64,000 nt of DNA from Paenibacillus xylaniclasticus (GTDB lineage Bacteria; Bacillota; Bacilli; Paenibacillales; Paenibacillaceae). Shown here piece after piece: positions 52,101 to 60,565 of the stretch; the first letter of the stretch is position 1, and every line of letters starts with the position of its first letter. Location: NCBI RefSeq assembly GCF_004001065.1, contig NZ_BIML01000003.1, positions 62,001 to 126,000 of the forward strand, read 5' to 3'. The position numbers and the translations under genes are program-made. Under the pieces are notes generated by a model. It searched no databases. It was given only the letters and a program-made list of their open reading frames with translations, and had not been told where the DNA came from.

Positions 52101-53033
52101 TGCCCGATCCTTCAGCTGCGGATCGTATTCGTCGCCCTTCATTGCCTTCAATCTGCCGAACGATACGGCAGCGAACTTGTCCGACCACGCCTCCCACGGC
52201 TCCGAAGCCGTAAAGCCAAGCAGGCTGGTTACAACTGACAGGTCGTCCACGAACGTGTCGGCGTACGGCGCCGGACCGGCAGGTCGTCTTGTCAAATCGA
52301 GCGCCTGCTCCAGCAGGCCGGCTGCTCCAAGCAGCGACAGCCGAACGTCGGCCTTCGCCGCCGCCACCCACTCCGTGCCGCTCAGCGTCGCTTCGGACGG
52401 AAGACGAAACGCCGCCGCCATCTGACGCAGCCAATGATCTGGCCACGGGTGGCTCCGGGAAAAGTCGTACAGCTTCTGGACGAGCTGATACAGCGGCTCG
52501 TCTCCCCGCTCACCGCCGTAACGGTCAGCCAGCATCAGGAAGCTGCCGCTGTCCTCGTCCTCCCCAGCATACTTGCGCTCGAACAGCTCGTCCAGCGCAT
52601 CGATTCGCAGCAGCTCGCTTTCCGTCTCGCCTGCCATCCGAAACCCCGGATCGAGGCCGATGAGCGGATAATAGCTGCGAATGACATCCAGACAGAACGA
52701 GTGGAGCGTCGTAATGGACGAACGGTTAATTAGTACAAGCTGACGGCGCAGATGCTCCGAATCAGGATTTCGTTCCAGCGCGCCTTCGAGCGCGATACGA
52801 ACCCGTTCCTTCATCTCGGAAGCCGCCGCTTTCGTAAATGTCGCGACTAGAAGCCGATCAACGTCGACGTCGGTCGATATTTTACGAATGATCCGCTCGA
52901 CGAGCACAGCCGTCTTGCCTGAGCCTGCCGCTGCAGCGACTAGAATATTGCTTCCTTCCGCCGATACAGCACGCCATTGATCGTCCGTCCAGGTTGAGCC
53001 TTCCGGCTTCGGACTAAACGTTAAGCCCGTCAT
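49101..53033 (-). CDS. addA: ATP-dependent helicase/nuclease subunit AddA
   Basis: Helicase and nuclease subunit of AddAB, the Firmicute counterpart of RecBCD, which resects double-strand breaks to a Chi site. The 1310-residue protein has a UvrD-type motor: Walker A AAAAGSGKTAVLVERI (near 33-48), LLDEYQDTNTVQ (near 413-424) and SIHKSKGLEFPVVF (near 850). The C-terminal RecB-like nuclease has GVVDCLFRDEAGIVLLDYKTDQV (near 1246). ATG 53033 follows AGGGGG and overlaps the addB end by 20 bp. An insertion rich in serine and alanine (YSAASPAQSAQASQAELAAE) near 475 is unusual. Confidence 0.97.
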   Translation of the reverse strand: MTGLTFSPKPEGSTWTDDQWRAVSAEGSNILVAAAAGSGKTAVLVERIIRKISTDVDVDRLLVATFTKAAASEMKERVRIALEGALERNPDSEHLRRQLVLINRSSITTLHSFCLDVIRSYYPLIGLDPGFRMAGETESELLRIDALDELFERKYAGEDEDSGSFLMLADRYGGERGDEPLYQLVQKLYDFSRSHPWPDHWLRQMAAAFRLPSEATLSGTEWVAAAKADVRLSLLGAAGLLEQALDLTRRPAGPAPYADTFVDDLSVVTSLLGFTASEPWEAWSDKFAAVSFGRLKAMKGDEYDPQLKDRAKALRDKAKGIVTGLADKWFRRTPEQYRAELEELAPLMESLSELVISFGARYEQLKRGKGLLDFSDLEHGCLRILRDAASTPEQEIPSPAALEYRERFVEILLDEYQDTNTVQEAIVTLIARSNNRFMVGDVKQSIYRFRLAEPNLFLHKYKTYVPAYSAASPAQSAQASQAELAAEPHNGETGVRIDLARNFRSRSEVVDGVNGIFRAVMRESVGELEYDERAELVCGADYPEPDVLGRCAAELILIDKKGIPSPADEVPLEDESDSDSEEGARPLDASDLQTAQLEARSIARRILELREAGHPVWDGRRKTYRPLQMRDIVILLRATQQWAPIMIEELQSSGIPAYAELGTGYFDATEVEVMMSLLRVIDNPYQDIPLAGALRSPIFGLSAQELAHIRIAAGKGSFYDAVRKAADLEQTVGTIRLKLERFLTQLESWRQAARQGSLTELLTSLYRETGYYDFVGGLPGGAQRQANLRALLDRARQYEATTFRGLFRFLRFIERMRETGGDLGTARALGEQEDVVRIMSIHKSKGLEFPVVFIAGLGKMFNMQDLNAPFLLHKELGYGPKFVDAELRLSYPTLPYLAISNRLRMEMLAEEMRILYVAVTRPKEKMILVGTVADAVSKLEEWSGAVDEEGRLPDDRLASARAYLDWIGPLAAGSGMLTTITQPLASEQNDVLSEHERSSFPTVVPLDGWRFGVMPAVIFAEEAAPAVEVDEEKDQELLHKLAAVQELAVMEPTEASEEVDRLLSWDYSYPSASLIPAKTSVTEMKRLHAEAAEVEESVQLSELAALSPGQGQGEEKQRSSFTFRLRRPRFMEENKLTPAERGTVSHLLMQHIPLDRPVTLAVVQETIDALIERRIMTPKQAEAISATTVHQFFDSPIGRRLLAADWVRRELPFSCAFPASRIYGAQVAEAIVDEPILIQGVVDCLFRDEAGIVLLDYKTDQVYSGQYEQAAERHRFQLDVYAEALELSLGEPVRECFVHFLNGGVTVQLR

Positions 53034-56000
53034 TGCTGTTCCCCCTCGTCATGAATGCTTCTGCCGATGCTGCCGCTTCCCGCACGTAGCTGTCAACTTC
53101 CGCTGCAGCTGGAGCAAGCATTTGCCATACGTCGTCCTTCCCGAGCTTCGGTAGCTTGACGTATTCGTTGCCTTCGAACAACGGATCAAATTGACATACC
53201 GCTTTATACGAACAGAACGTACAAGGCGATTTGCCGCCTAGCCTATACGGAGAGATGGACACCGCCCCGCAGCCGATCGCCCCGCCAATTGCACCAATCG
53301 TTCGGCGAACGGCGCTGCGCAGATGCTCCCACCTATCCTCCGGCAGCACCGATGAGTTCGAGTAAAAGGAGCCGTCTTTCTTCACTGCAACCGGCAGCAC
53401 CTCGGAGTAGCCGGATTCCAGCTCGCTGTCCATAAGCCGAATAACCTTTTCATCTGCGACGAGCAAGCCTTTCGTTTTGAACTTCTTCAACCGCTGCCTG
53501 CGTGCCTCATGACGATCCAGCCCGCCTGCAGTGTTCAAGAGCGGATTATGCACGTGAAAATAAAGCACGCCGGCCGGCTTCACTTCCCGTCCTAGCCAAG
53601 AAGCACCGTGCGTCAGCAGCACGTCTAAGTAAGCCAGCATTTGGAGCGACAGCCCGAACGCCACCTCCTCCATCCGAAGATTGGTAGAGCTCGACTTATA
53701 GTCCATAACGCGAAGGAGAAGCCCTTCGTCCGTCTCGGCTGCATCGACGCGGTCAATTCGGCCAACGAGCTCGATGTCATCGCCTTCCGGCGTCTTTACC
53801 ACGAGCGACGGCAGCGTGCCGTCAGGACCGAAGTCCACCTCCAAGCCGACCGGATGGAACGAAGCACGCCGGGCATGATCGCCGAGCATAATAGCCGCCT
53901 GGGCAATAATCGCCTTCAGCTTGGTCAGCATATAGCGATGGCGCCCGCTGCTGAGCAATATTTCCGATTGCAGGCGCGGCGCAAGCTCGCTTACTGCCTC
54001 AGCGACAGCATCAGCCGCTTGCTGATCGGTAACGGCGCCCCATCGACGGCCGAACTTGTCCGCAACCTTGCTGAGTGCAGCATGGAACAGCTGACCGACG
54101 TCCGGCGCTTCCAGACGGTAGATTTGACGCTCCTGCAGTCTCAAGCCATAAACGGCAAAATGCTGAAACGGACACGAAACGAACCGTTCCATCCGCGATA
54201 CGCTCGCCCGCAGCCGCTCGCCGTACAGCTTACGCGCCGTGTCGGCATCAAGCGGCGGCTCCACGTTCCGATAATCGAGCGATGCAACGCGGCGGCGCAG
54301 CGGCTCCTGCCACATAGGACGGACAGCGAACCAGCTGAACACATCCCACCATGCGTCATCGATTTCTGCCCCCTGCCGCCACGCCCGCAGCCGGGCAATC
54401 AGATGCGGCAAAGCAGACACTGGACGGACAGCGAACGCTAATTGTTCTTCTCTCGTCATATCTTCCGAAGGCTCCGTACTAATCATGCGCACCGGCAGCA
54501 GCGGAAACATTGTCCTTAAATGACGAATCAGCTCGGATGGGTGCAAGCTTTTGCCTTCCTCATCTGCCATCGCATAGCTAATCCATAAATGTCTGCTCGG
54601 CGCTGCTATCGCATTGTAAATCATGAATCGCTCATCGAGCAGCCTGCGTCGTACACTCGGCGCCAGCGGCAGCCCAGCGTCGGACAGCATGTCCCGCTCC
54701 TGCTCGGTTAGAATGCCATCTTCCGTCATTCGAGCTGGAAGTACACCGTCATTCGCTCCTAAAATATAACAAACCTTCACATCGCCTGATCTCGTCCGGT
54801 CGACGCTGCCGATCAACACTTGATCGAGCGATGGCGGCACGGACGCCAGCTTCAAGCTGTCCAGCCCCGTCTCTAGCATCCCAGCGAACAACTCCGGCGT
54901 AAGCGGCTCTTCGCCCGTCATCTCGACCATTTGGTCAAGCAGCGACAGAACGCTGTCCCACAGCTGCCGATGCGAGCGCGATTGCCGGACGCGGCCGGCT
55001 TCCGCATCAGCACGGCTCCAGCGCTCCAGCCGATCAGCCGCACCACAATGCTCTAACAGCTGATACAGCGCTTCGCACATCGAGCGAACGTCCTTCGCGC
55101 TTTCCAGCGCTTTACTGAACCGCTGAAGCGGCAACACGATCGCTTGGCGCGCTTCAAGGACAACCTCAAAGCGTTCAAGCTCCGAACTGCTTGCTTCCGC
55201 CGCCTCCGGATTGTCAAGCGACTCGCGAACAAGCGGCTTCCAGCTTCGCTTATCGAGCCAGCGCCAGCCGTCGATGCCGGCAGCCAGTGCATAATTCTCG
55301 AGCAAATCGAATGATTCCCTCGTTAATCTTGAGCCGCTGTCTTCCTCATCAGGAAACAGCAGCTCCGTCTTCATGCAGCGGAATACAGCATCATACTTCC
55401 ATCCGTGCAATACCGTTTCAAGCGCTGAGCGGATAAACTCAACGAGCGGATGATAGGATGCGGTGCGCTTCTGGTCTAGAAAGTATGGAATACCATTATC
55501 CTGCATCAGCTCGGTCAAATAATCCGTATAGTCCGTCGCGTTACGCACCATGATCGCCATTTCACGCCAGCGCATCCCTTCTTCACGTGCACGGCGCACC
55601 ATATCGCGTACAGCCGCCTCCGCTTCCGCCCGGCGGTTAGGTGCGGCATGTACAGACAGCTCTCCCGCTTGCTGATGCGAATCAAACAGTGAAGCCTTCA
55701 TTGCGTCGGCTGCCATTGGGCGACGCGAAGCATAGTTTTGTTCAATATGAGCAAGCACCGTTCGATTCATAAAACGCGGAGGTGTACCTTCGTTCAACAT
55801 AAGCGTTTCTTTAATGGCAATGCCATTGTGCTGCGCAAGCTCGTAAAGCCGAATATATGTCTCCGCCGTCGGATGAAACAGCTCCAGCTCATGCGGGCGT
55901 TCCCCTTCGTCATACGGACGGTCCAGCGTGAGCGCAACCGTTACGTTAGCTGCCGAGCCAATTATCGCTTCCAGCGCTTCGTACTCCTTGGGGGTAAAGC

Positions 56001-56628
56001 CGTGGAAGCCGTCGATATAAATCTCGGCCCCTTTCAGCGATGGGCTGAGCGCGTAACCGCGCGCAAGAAACGTCAAATAATCTTCTGCATCTGCGTACAA
56101 ATGCGCCGTCTCCAGCTCTAGATGACGGTACAGCAGCTGAAGGTCATGCAGCTTTCGCTGCAGCAGCGGCGAAGCGGCTGCGCCGGACGGCTGATGCGCC
56201 ATCGATTCGGACAGTCGCGAGCTGTCCACGCCGTAACGCTTCCATTCCGTCAGCAGCTCGCCGAGCCGTTCGATAAATCCAGGCTGCCCGCCTGCGCCTT
56301 GGAACAGCTGCAGCTCCGATCCATGCCTGTGCATCAGCTTATAAAGCAGCATGTTTTTGCCGTTCTCGTCGATGGGAACAAGAGCAGTACCGCCTGTCTC
56401 CTGCATAACGCGGAACGCCAGGCGCCGAAAGCTGAGCGCTTGTGCGCGAATCGTCCCCGAGCGGCCGCCGCGCAGCAGCTCATACTCGGTCTGGAACGTC
56501 GCCTGCTCCGGCACAAGCATAATAAGCGGCGGGCCATCCGGCTCCGCCTGCAGCTTAACTCGTATTTCATCCAGGCAATATCGGGTTTTCCCCGCCCCGG
56601 AGCGACCTAGTACAAATCGCAGTGCCAC
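53014..56628 (-). CDS. addB: ATP-dependent nuclease subunit AddB
   Basis: Partner of AddA with an inactivated helicase-like motor, Chi recognition and a second nuclease domain. The protein of 1204 residues has a P-loop GRSGAGKTRYC near residue 8 and an iron-sulfur nuclease domain. The first cluster cysteine lies in RFVSCPFQHFA, the others in SPCTFCSYKAVCQFD near the end; nuclease residues are in VMDYKSS. GTG 56628 is eight bases from GGGAGG; a GTG three codons upstream overlaps that element and is less likely. An extended -10 box, TGCTAGAAT (56692-56700 on the minus strand), may be the promoter. Confidence 0.96.
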   Translation of the reverse strand: MALRFVLGRSGAGKTRYCLDEIRVKLQAEPDGPPLIMLVPEQATFQTEYELLRGGRSGTIRAQALSFRRLAFRVMQETGGTALVPIDENGKNMLLYKLMHRHGSELQLFQGAGGQPGFIERLGELLTEWKRYGVDSSRLSESMAHQPSGAAASPLLQRKLHDLQLLYRHLELETAHLYADAEDYLTFLARGYALSPSLKGAEIYIDGFHGFTPKEYEALEAIIGSAANVTVALTLDRPYDEGERPHELELFHPTAETYIRLYELAQHNGIAIKETLMLNEGTPPRFMNRTVLAHIEQNYASRRPMAADAMKASLFDSHQQAGELSVHAAPNRRAEAEAAVRDMVRRAREEGMRWREMAIMVRNATDYTDYLTELMQDNGIPYFLDQKRTASYHPLVEFIRSALETVLHGWKYDAVFRCMKTELLFPDEEDSGSRLTRESFDLLENYALAAGIDGWRWLDKRSWKPLVRESLDNPEAAEASSSELERFEVVLEARQAIVLPLQRFSKALESAKDVRSMCEALYQLLEHCGAADRLERWSRADAEAGRVRQSRSHRQLWDSVLSLLDQMVEMTGEEPLTPELFAGMLETGLDSLKLASVPPSLDQVLIGSVDRTRSGDVKVCYILGANDGVLPARMTEDGILTEQERDMLSDAGLPLAPSVRRRLLDERFMIYNAIAAPSRHLWISYAMADEEGKSLHPSELIRHLRTMFPLLPVRMISTEPSEDMTREEQLAFAVRPVSALPHLIARLRAWRQGAEIDDAWWDVFSWFAVRPMWQEPLRRRVASLDYRNVEPPLDADTARKLYGERLRASVSRMERFVSCPFQHFAVYGLRLQERQIYRLEAPDVGQLFHAALSKVADKFGRRWGAVTDQQAADAVAEAVSELAPRLQSEILLSSGRHRYMLTKLKAIIAQAAIMLGDHARRASFHPVGLEVDFGPDGTLPSLVVKTPEGDDIELVGRIDRVDAAETDEGLLLRVMDYKSSSTNLRMEEVAFGLSLQMLAYLDVLLTHGASWLGREVKPAGVLYFHVHNPLLNTAGGLDRHEARRQRLKKFKTKGLLVADEKVIRLMDSELESGYSEVLPVAVKKDGSFYSNSSVLPEDRWEHLRSAVRRTIGAIGGAIGCGAVSISPYRLGGKSPCTFCSYKAVCQFDPLFEGNEYVKLPKLGKDDVWQMLAPAAAEVDSYVREAAASAEAFMTRGNSNDGLNV

Positions 56629-56757
56629 AAGCGACACCTCCCTTTTCCGATCAATTTCGCCATCCTCTTAGCCGGATGACAAGGTGCCTCTATTCTAGCA
56701 CAATCCGACGTTTTTTTCATTGATAGATCGAACATACATTCTGGGAGTTTTCGTTAT

Positions 56758-56800
56758 AAAAAAGCCCTAGCCAGACGATCACATCGTCCCAGCTAGGGCA
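56758..56800 (-). terminator. Terminator after the RlmI-like gene
   Basis: On the minus strand GCCCTAGC...GACGAT and ATCGTC...GCTAGGGC form a long stem with a three-base loop and an internal bulge, followed by TTTTTT. It lies 18 bp past the stop codon at 56818. Confidence 0.92.
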
Positions 56801-56817
56801 GGATTACAGAGAGGACG

Positions 56818-58200
56818 TTATCGCTTGCTCCGCACCTCAAAAATCGCAAATTTCAAATAGTGTCCCTCGCTTACGCCGAGCAGCTGCGGGTGGTCTTTGC
56901 CCGCTGCGCGCCATTCCACGAGGCGAAGCAGCTTGCCCGCATCGCGCGCCGCTTCCTGGATCGTCGCAAGAAACTGCTCTGGCTTCATATGATACGAGCA
57001 GCTGGCTGTAACGAGATAGCCGCCCTCGTTCACCAGCTTCAGGCCATGCAGATTAATGTCCTTGTAGCCGCGCACCGCGCCGCTGACTGCGCCGCGAGTC
57101 TTCGTGAACGCCGGCGGGTCAAGCACCACGACGTCCCACGTGCGGCCGCCGCCTGCTGCAAGCTTCTTCGACGTGTCGACCTTACCGCCATCCTCGCGAT
57201 TTACAGCCGCGCGAGCCGCCCGATCATCAACGCCCTTGGCCTGTTGGCGCAAATAGTCGAACGCATCGGCTACGACGAATTCGACGCGATCCTCAAAGCC
57301 ATTCCGGGCAACATTGCGGCGCGCCGTCTCAATCGCATGCTCCGATATATCGAGACAGGTCACTTTCTTCGCGCCATATTTGCACGCATGCAGCGTGAAG
57401 CTTCCCGTATGTGCAAAGCATTCCAGCACAGTTGCACCGTCCCAATAAGGGAATGTCACTTCTTTGCCGTTCGCATTAATCGGCACGCGCCTTGTCCCCG
57501 ATTCGTCCGTTACATCCTGCAGCTTAATGCCGCTGCGGCTGCCCCAGCCCTTCATGAGTGGAGCGATCGAAGCGCGGTTCTCGCGCTGGTCGAAGAAGTA
57601 ACCCGTCTTCTGTCCTTCGACGATGTCGACCTCCAGCCTCAAGCCGTTCTCGCTAATCTCGACGATTCGCGGGCAATCGCCGTACAGAACGCCTGTACGC
57701 TGCTCTAAGCCTTCGAGCGAACGAACGCCGACGTCGCTGCGCTCGTAAATGCCTTGCGGTGCGAATACATTCGCCAGCGCGCGCACAATAGCATCGCGTC
57801 GTACATCCATGCCGAGCGTTAAAATTTGTACGACCAGAACGCCACCGAACCGGTCGACGACAAGACCTGGAAGAAAATCAGCCTCTCCGTACACTAGGCG
57901 GCAATCCTGATCCTCAACAAACCGGCTCCGATGCTCTGCACACCGTTCAAACCGCTCACGGAAGAACGTCTCATCCATCTCAACATCAGGTGAATAGCTA
58001 ATGACTCTCACCGTAATTTGCGAAGCCGGATTCCAATAACCGCTCGCCAAATATTTACCTTGATGGTTCGCAATATCAACGACGTCTCCCGGCTTGGCCT
58101 CGCCGTCCATCCGGTCGATCTCGCTGGCGTATACCCAAGGATGGCCATCCTCCAGTCTCTTCTTCCGGTTCTTGCTCAAAATAATGGTTGCCCGTTTCAC
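56818..58200 (-). CDS. Class I SAM-dependent rRNA methyltransferase, RlmI family
   Basis: A 460-residue protein. An N-terminal PUA domain (about 1-80, MKRATIILSKNRKKRLEDGHPWVYASEID) is followed by an RlmI-type central domain and a Rossmann methyltransferase with the SAM motif VLECFAHTGSFTLHACKYGAKKV (near 264), LDPPAFTK (near 373) and the catalytic-type cysteine in TASCSYHM (near 412). Members methylate C5 of a cytosine in 23S rRNA (C1962 in Escherichia coli). An insertion of basic residues and alanines (near 335-360) lies between strands. The start is GTG 58200 behind AAGGGACGGTAGG. Confidence 0.9.
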   Translation of the reverse strand: MKRATIILSKNRKKRLEDGHPWVYASEIDRMDGEAKPGDVVDIANHQGKYLASGYWNPASQITVRVISYSPDVEMDETFFRERFERCAEHRSRFVEDQDCRLVYGEADFLPGLVVDRFGGVLVVQILTLGMDVRRDAIVRALANVFAPQGIYERSDVGVRSLEGLEQRTGVLYGDCPRIVEISENGLRLEVDIVEGQKTGYFFDQRENRASIAPLMKGWGSRSGIKLQDVTDESGTRRVPINANGKEVTFPYWDGATVLECFAHTGSFTLHACKYGAKKVTCLDISEHAIETARRNVARNGFEDRVEFVVADAFDYLRQQAKGVDDRAARAAVNREDGGKVDTSKKLAAGGGRTWDVVVLDPPAFTKTRGAVSGAVRGYKDINLHGLKLVNEGGYLVTASCSYHMKPEQFLATIQEAARDAGKLLRLVEWRAAGKDHPQLLGVSEGHYLKFAIFEVRSKR

Positions 58201-58464
58201 CCTACCGTCCCTTTCTGTACTAACGTATTCCGATGGACTTTACCATCAGCCATCAGCAAGTGCTTCCTTTCGCCAATTCATCGGTGTCGTGCCACCCGAA
58301 CAGGCTCTAGCTTCAACCTTTATCGTTCATCTAACGATAACATCTGACCTTGAGACATATGGTCCGAAGCCGACATGCTCGTCATTCTTGTCCAATCCCG
58401 TGCATAGAGATAAAGATAGCTTGCCTTATTCCTTCCAGAGCGTATTGAAAGGAGCCTAGCCGCG

Positions 58465-59439
58465 ATGCTTCATACGATCATCCTACCTCTCACCCTCGGC
58501 TTCGCTGTCTTCATGACCGGTATGAAGCTGATGGAGATGGCGCTTAGCCGATGGGCCGGGCCTTACTTGTCCAGCATCCTTCGTAGGTTTACTGCAACGC
58601 CGCTGCACGGACTTGCGACGGGCACTGCAACAACGGCGGTGCTGCAGAGCAGCACCGCCGTTACCGTCCTCTCGATCGGCCTCGTGAACGCAGGCCTTAT
58701 GACATTTCCGCGCACGCTTGGCATCGTACTAGGCACGAACATCGGAACCTGCCTGACGACCGAGTTGATCGGTCTTCAGATCGGCCGTATGGCCGTGCCG
58801 CTGCTGCTGACCGCATCAGCCGCTTGGCTGCTGACTGCCGCCGCAGGAGAAATGCGGCTTATCGCATGGAGCCGTGCTGAGCCCGTGCTTCTGCCGGTTA
58901 GGCTGCTTGCCGTCGCATCCGCAGGCTTCGCGCTTATCCTTCTCGGCATTACGACAATGCAATCAATTGGACCAGCCGTGCAAGCAAGCAGCATGTTCAG
59001 CTGGTTTATTGAGCAATCCAAGAACAGCGTTCTATGGGGAGTCGCAGCGGGTACGCTGCTAACAGCAGCCGTTCATAGCAGCGCCGCCGTGATCGGAATT
59101 GTAATGGGCATGTCAGCCATCGGTGCAATGCCGCTTGAAGTATGCGTTGCCGTCGTGCTTGGAGCGAACATCGGTACATGCTTCACCGCTGTATTAGCTG
59201 CCATAAGCTCGACGAAAGCCGGACGCTATGTTGCTATATCACATGTGGTGCTGAACGTAGCCGGCGCGGCGCTTTTTCTGCCGTTAATCCCGATGCTGGC
59301 CCATTTGTCCGCCGCGATCAGCGAATCTCCTGCTGCGCAAGTTGCACATGCGCAGACGATATTTAATATTGTGTGTTCGCTCCTGGCGCTCCCGCTGTGC
59401 TACTTGCCTGCGCTGCGCTCGCCGCGCCTGCTCCATTAA
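58465..59439 (+). CDS. Na/Pi-cotransporter family protein
   Basis: A 324-residue membrane protein of the PNaS/NptA family with eight or nine helices in two inverted halves. The duplicated signature is present as TAVLQSSTAVTVLSIGLVNAG (near 57-77) and TAAVHSSAAVIGIVMGMSAIG (near 199-219), each followed by GANIGTC-like sequence (VLGTNIGTC, VLGANIGTC). It lacks the C-terminal PhoU-like domain of longer forms. The ion transported is inferred to be sodium-coupled phosphate. AAAGGAG precedes the ATG. Its 3' end overlaps the 3' end of deoC by 77 bp on the opposite strand. Confidence 0.87.
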   Translation: MLHTIILPLTLGFAVFMTGMKLMEMALSRWAGPYLSSILRRFTATPLHGLATGTATTAVLQSSTAVTVLSIGLVNAGLMTFPRTLGIVLGTNIGTCLTTELIGLQIGRMAVPLLLTASAAWLLTAAAGEMRLIAWSRAEPVLLPVRLLAVASAGFALILLGITTMQSIGPAVQASSMFSWFIEQSKNSVLWGVAAGTLLTAAVHSSAAVIGIVMGMSAIGAMPLEVCVAVVLGANIGTCFTAVLAAISSTKAGRYVAISHVVLNVAGAALFLPLIPMLAHLSAAISESPAAQVAHAQTIFNIVCSLLALPLCYLPALRSPRLLH

Positions 59440-60097
59440 CGATCGCGATACCGGCGCTTGTGCCCAGCCGGTTCGCTCCGGCATTCAGCATCATAATCGC
59501 CGTCTCCCGGTCGCGAATTCCACCTGATGCCTTCACGCCAATACTGGAAGATACGGACGCCCGCATCAACCGAATGTCCGCTTCTGTCGCACCGCCGGCC
59601 CCGAAGCCGGTCGACGTCTTCACATAATGAGCGCCGGCAGCTTCCGCCACGCGGCACGCCTCTGCTTTCTGTTCATCGCTAAGCAATCCGGTCTCAAGAA
59701 TGACCTTCACAATTGCGCTTCCTTCGACTGCTCGAACGACTGCGCTAATGTCATGATTGACAACGCCATAACGTCCGTCGAGCAATGCGCCAATCGGCAG
59801 CACCATGTCGATCTCGGACGCGCCTTCGTCGACAGCTTCCGAAGCCTCGAACACTTTAACCTTCGTCGACATGGCGCCGAGTGGAAAGCCAACGACTGCG
59901 CTGACCGCAACGTTAGAGCCGGCAAGCTGATCTCTGCAATACGAAACCCAAGAGCCGTTCACACATACGCTGTAGAACTGGTGCTTGATCGCCTCTTCGC
60001 ACAGCTTGCTGATGTCCGCACTCGTTGCACCAGGTTTAAGCAGCGTGTGATCGATGAACCGGGCAATACTCTGATCCGGTGTCCACTGCTCAGGCAT
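59363..60097 (-). CDS. deoC: Deoxyribose-phosphate aldolase
   Basis: Cleaves 2-deoxyribose 5-phosphate to acetaldehyde and glyceraldehyde 3-phosphate. The 244-residue class I aldolase has IDHTLLKPGAT (near 15), the substrate region GFPLGAMSTKVKVFE (near 70), and the Schiff-base lysine in HYVKTSTGFGAGGAT (near 158). GIRDRETAIMMLNAGANRLGTSAGIAI contains the second lysine-equivalent region. The final 24 residues (alanine- and serine-rich) extend beyond the family's usual end and lie in the antisense overlap with the Na/Pi gene. It overlaps the NUDIX gene by 8 bp; GGAGG precedes the ATG. Confidence 0.95.
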   Translation of the reverse strand: MPEQWTPDQSIARFIDHTLLKPGATSADISKLCEEAIKHQFYSVCVNGSWVSYCRDQLAGSNVAVSAVVGFPLGAMSTKVKVFEASEAVDEGASEIDMVLPIGALLDGRYGVVNHDISAVVRAVEGSAIVKVILETGLLSDEQKAEACRVAEAAGAHYVKTSTGFGAGGATEADIRLMRASVSSSIGVKASGGIRDRETAIMMLNAGANRLGTSAGIAIVNGAGAASAAQASSTAGAPGANTQY

Positions 60098-60530
60098 GGC
60101 CTTGGACCTCCAAGCCGAGCAGCTTCAGCGCGCCAGCAAGGATACGGTCGTTGTTGTCATAGCCGGACGCCTTCTGCTTGCGCCATGCTTCTTCAGGCGT
60201 AAACCAATCGACGCCGCGAATTTCTTCCACCTGCGGTTGAAGCGAGCCGCCGATCGCTTCAACGAGGTAATAGTGTACTTCTTTATCGACAAGCCCTTTG
60301 GATTCATGTTTATATTGATATTTAATTTGATCGATTGGCTTAATAATAGTGCCGACCATGCCGGTTTCCTCTTCAATTTCTCGAAGCGCCGTCTGCTCGA
60401 CGGTCTCGCCCGGCTCCATCTTGCCTTTCGGAAGCGATACTTTGCCGTATCGGTCCTGAATCAATTGAATTTGCAGCGTATTATCCTCGGTGCGGCGATA
60501 TACGACGCCTCCGGCCGATATTTCTTTCAT
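60090..60530 (-). CDS. NUDIX hydrolase
   Basis: A 146-residue NUDIX pyrophosphatase. The box GKMEPGETVEQTALREIEEETGM (near 36-58) has every key residue, including REIEEETG. SAGGVVYRR near the start and FTPEEAW near the C-terminus are usual in the fold. Substrate not predictable. ATG 60530 is eight bases from GAGGAG; the GTG three codons upstream is too near. It sits between mtaB and deoC and overlaps deoC by 8 bp. Confidence 0.9.
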   Translation of the reverse strand: MKEISAGGVVYRRTEDNTLQIQLIQDRYGKVSLPKGKMEPGETVEQTALREIEEETGMVGTIIKPIDQIKYQYKHESKGLVDKEVHYYLVEAIGGSLQPQVEEIRGVDWFTPEEAWRKQKASGYDNNDRILAGALKLLGLEVQGHA

Positions 60531-60565
60531 GCTCGGCACTCCTCTCTAGGTTATCGAATGATCAA

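Noticed and set aside
53641-54441. 266-codon plus-strand ORF opposite addB
   Set aside because: Shadow of a GC-rich coding region; addB has full domain support on the other strand.
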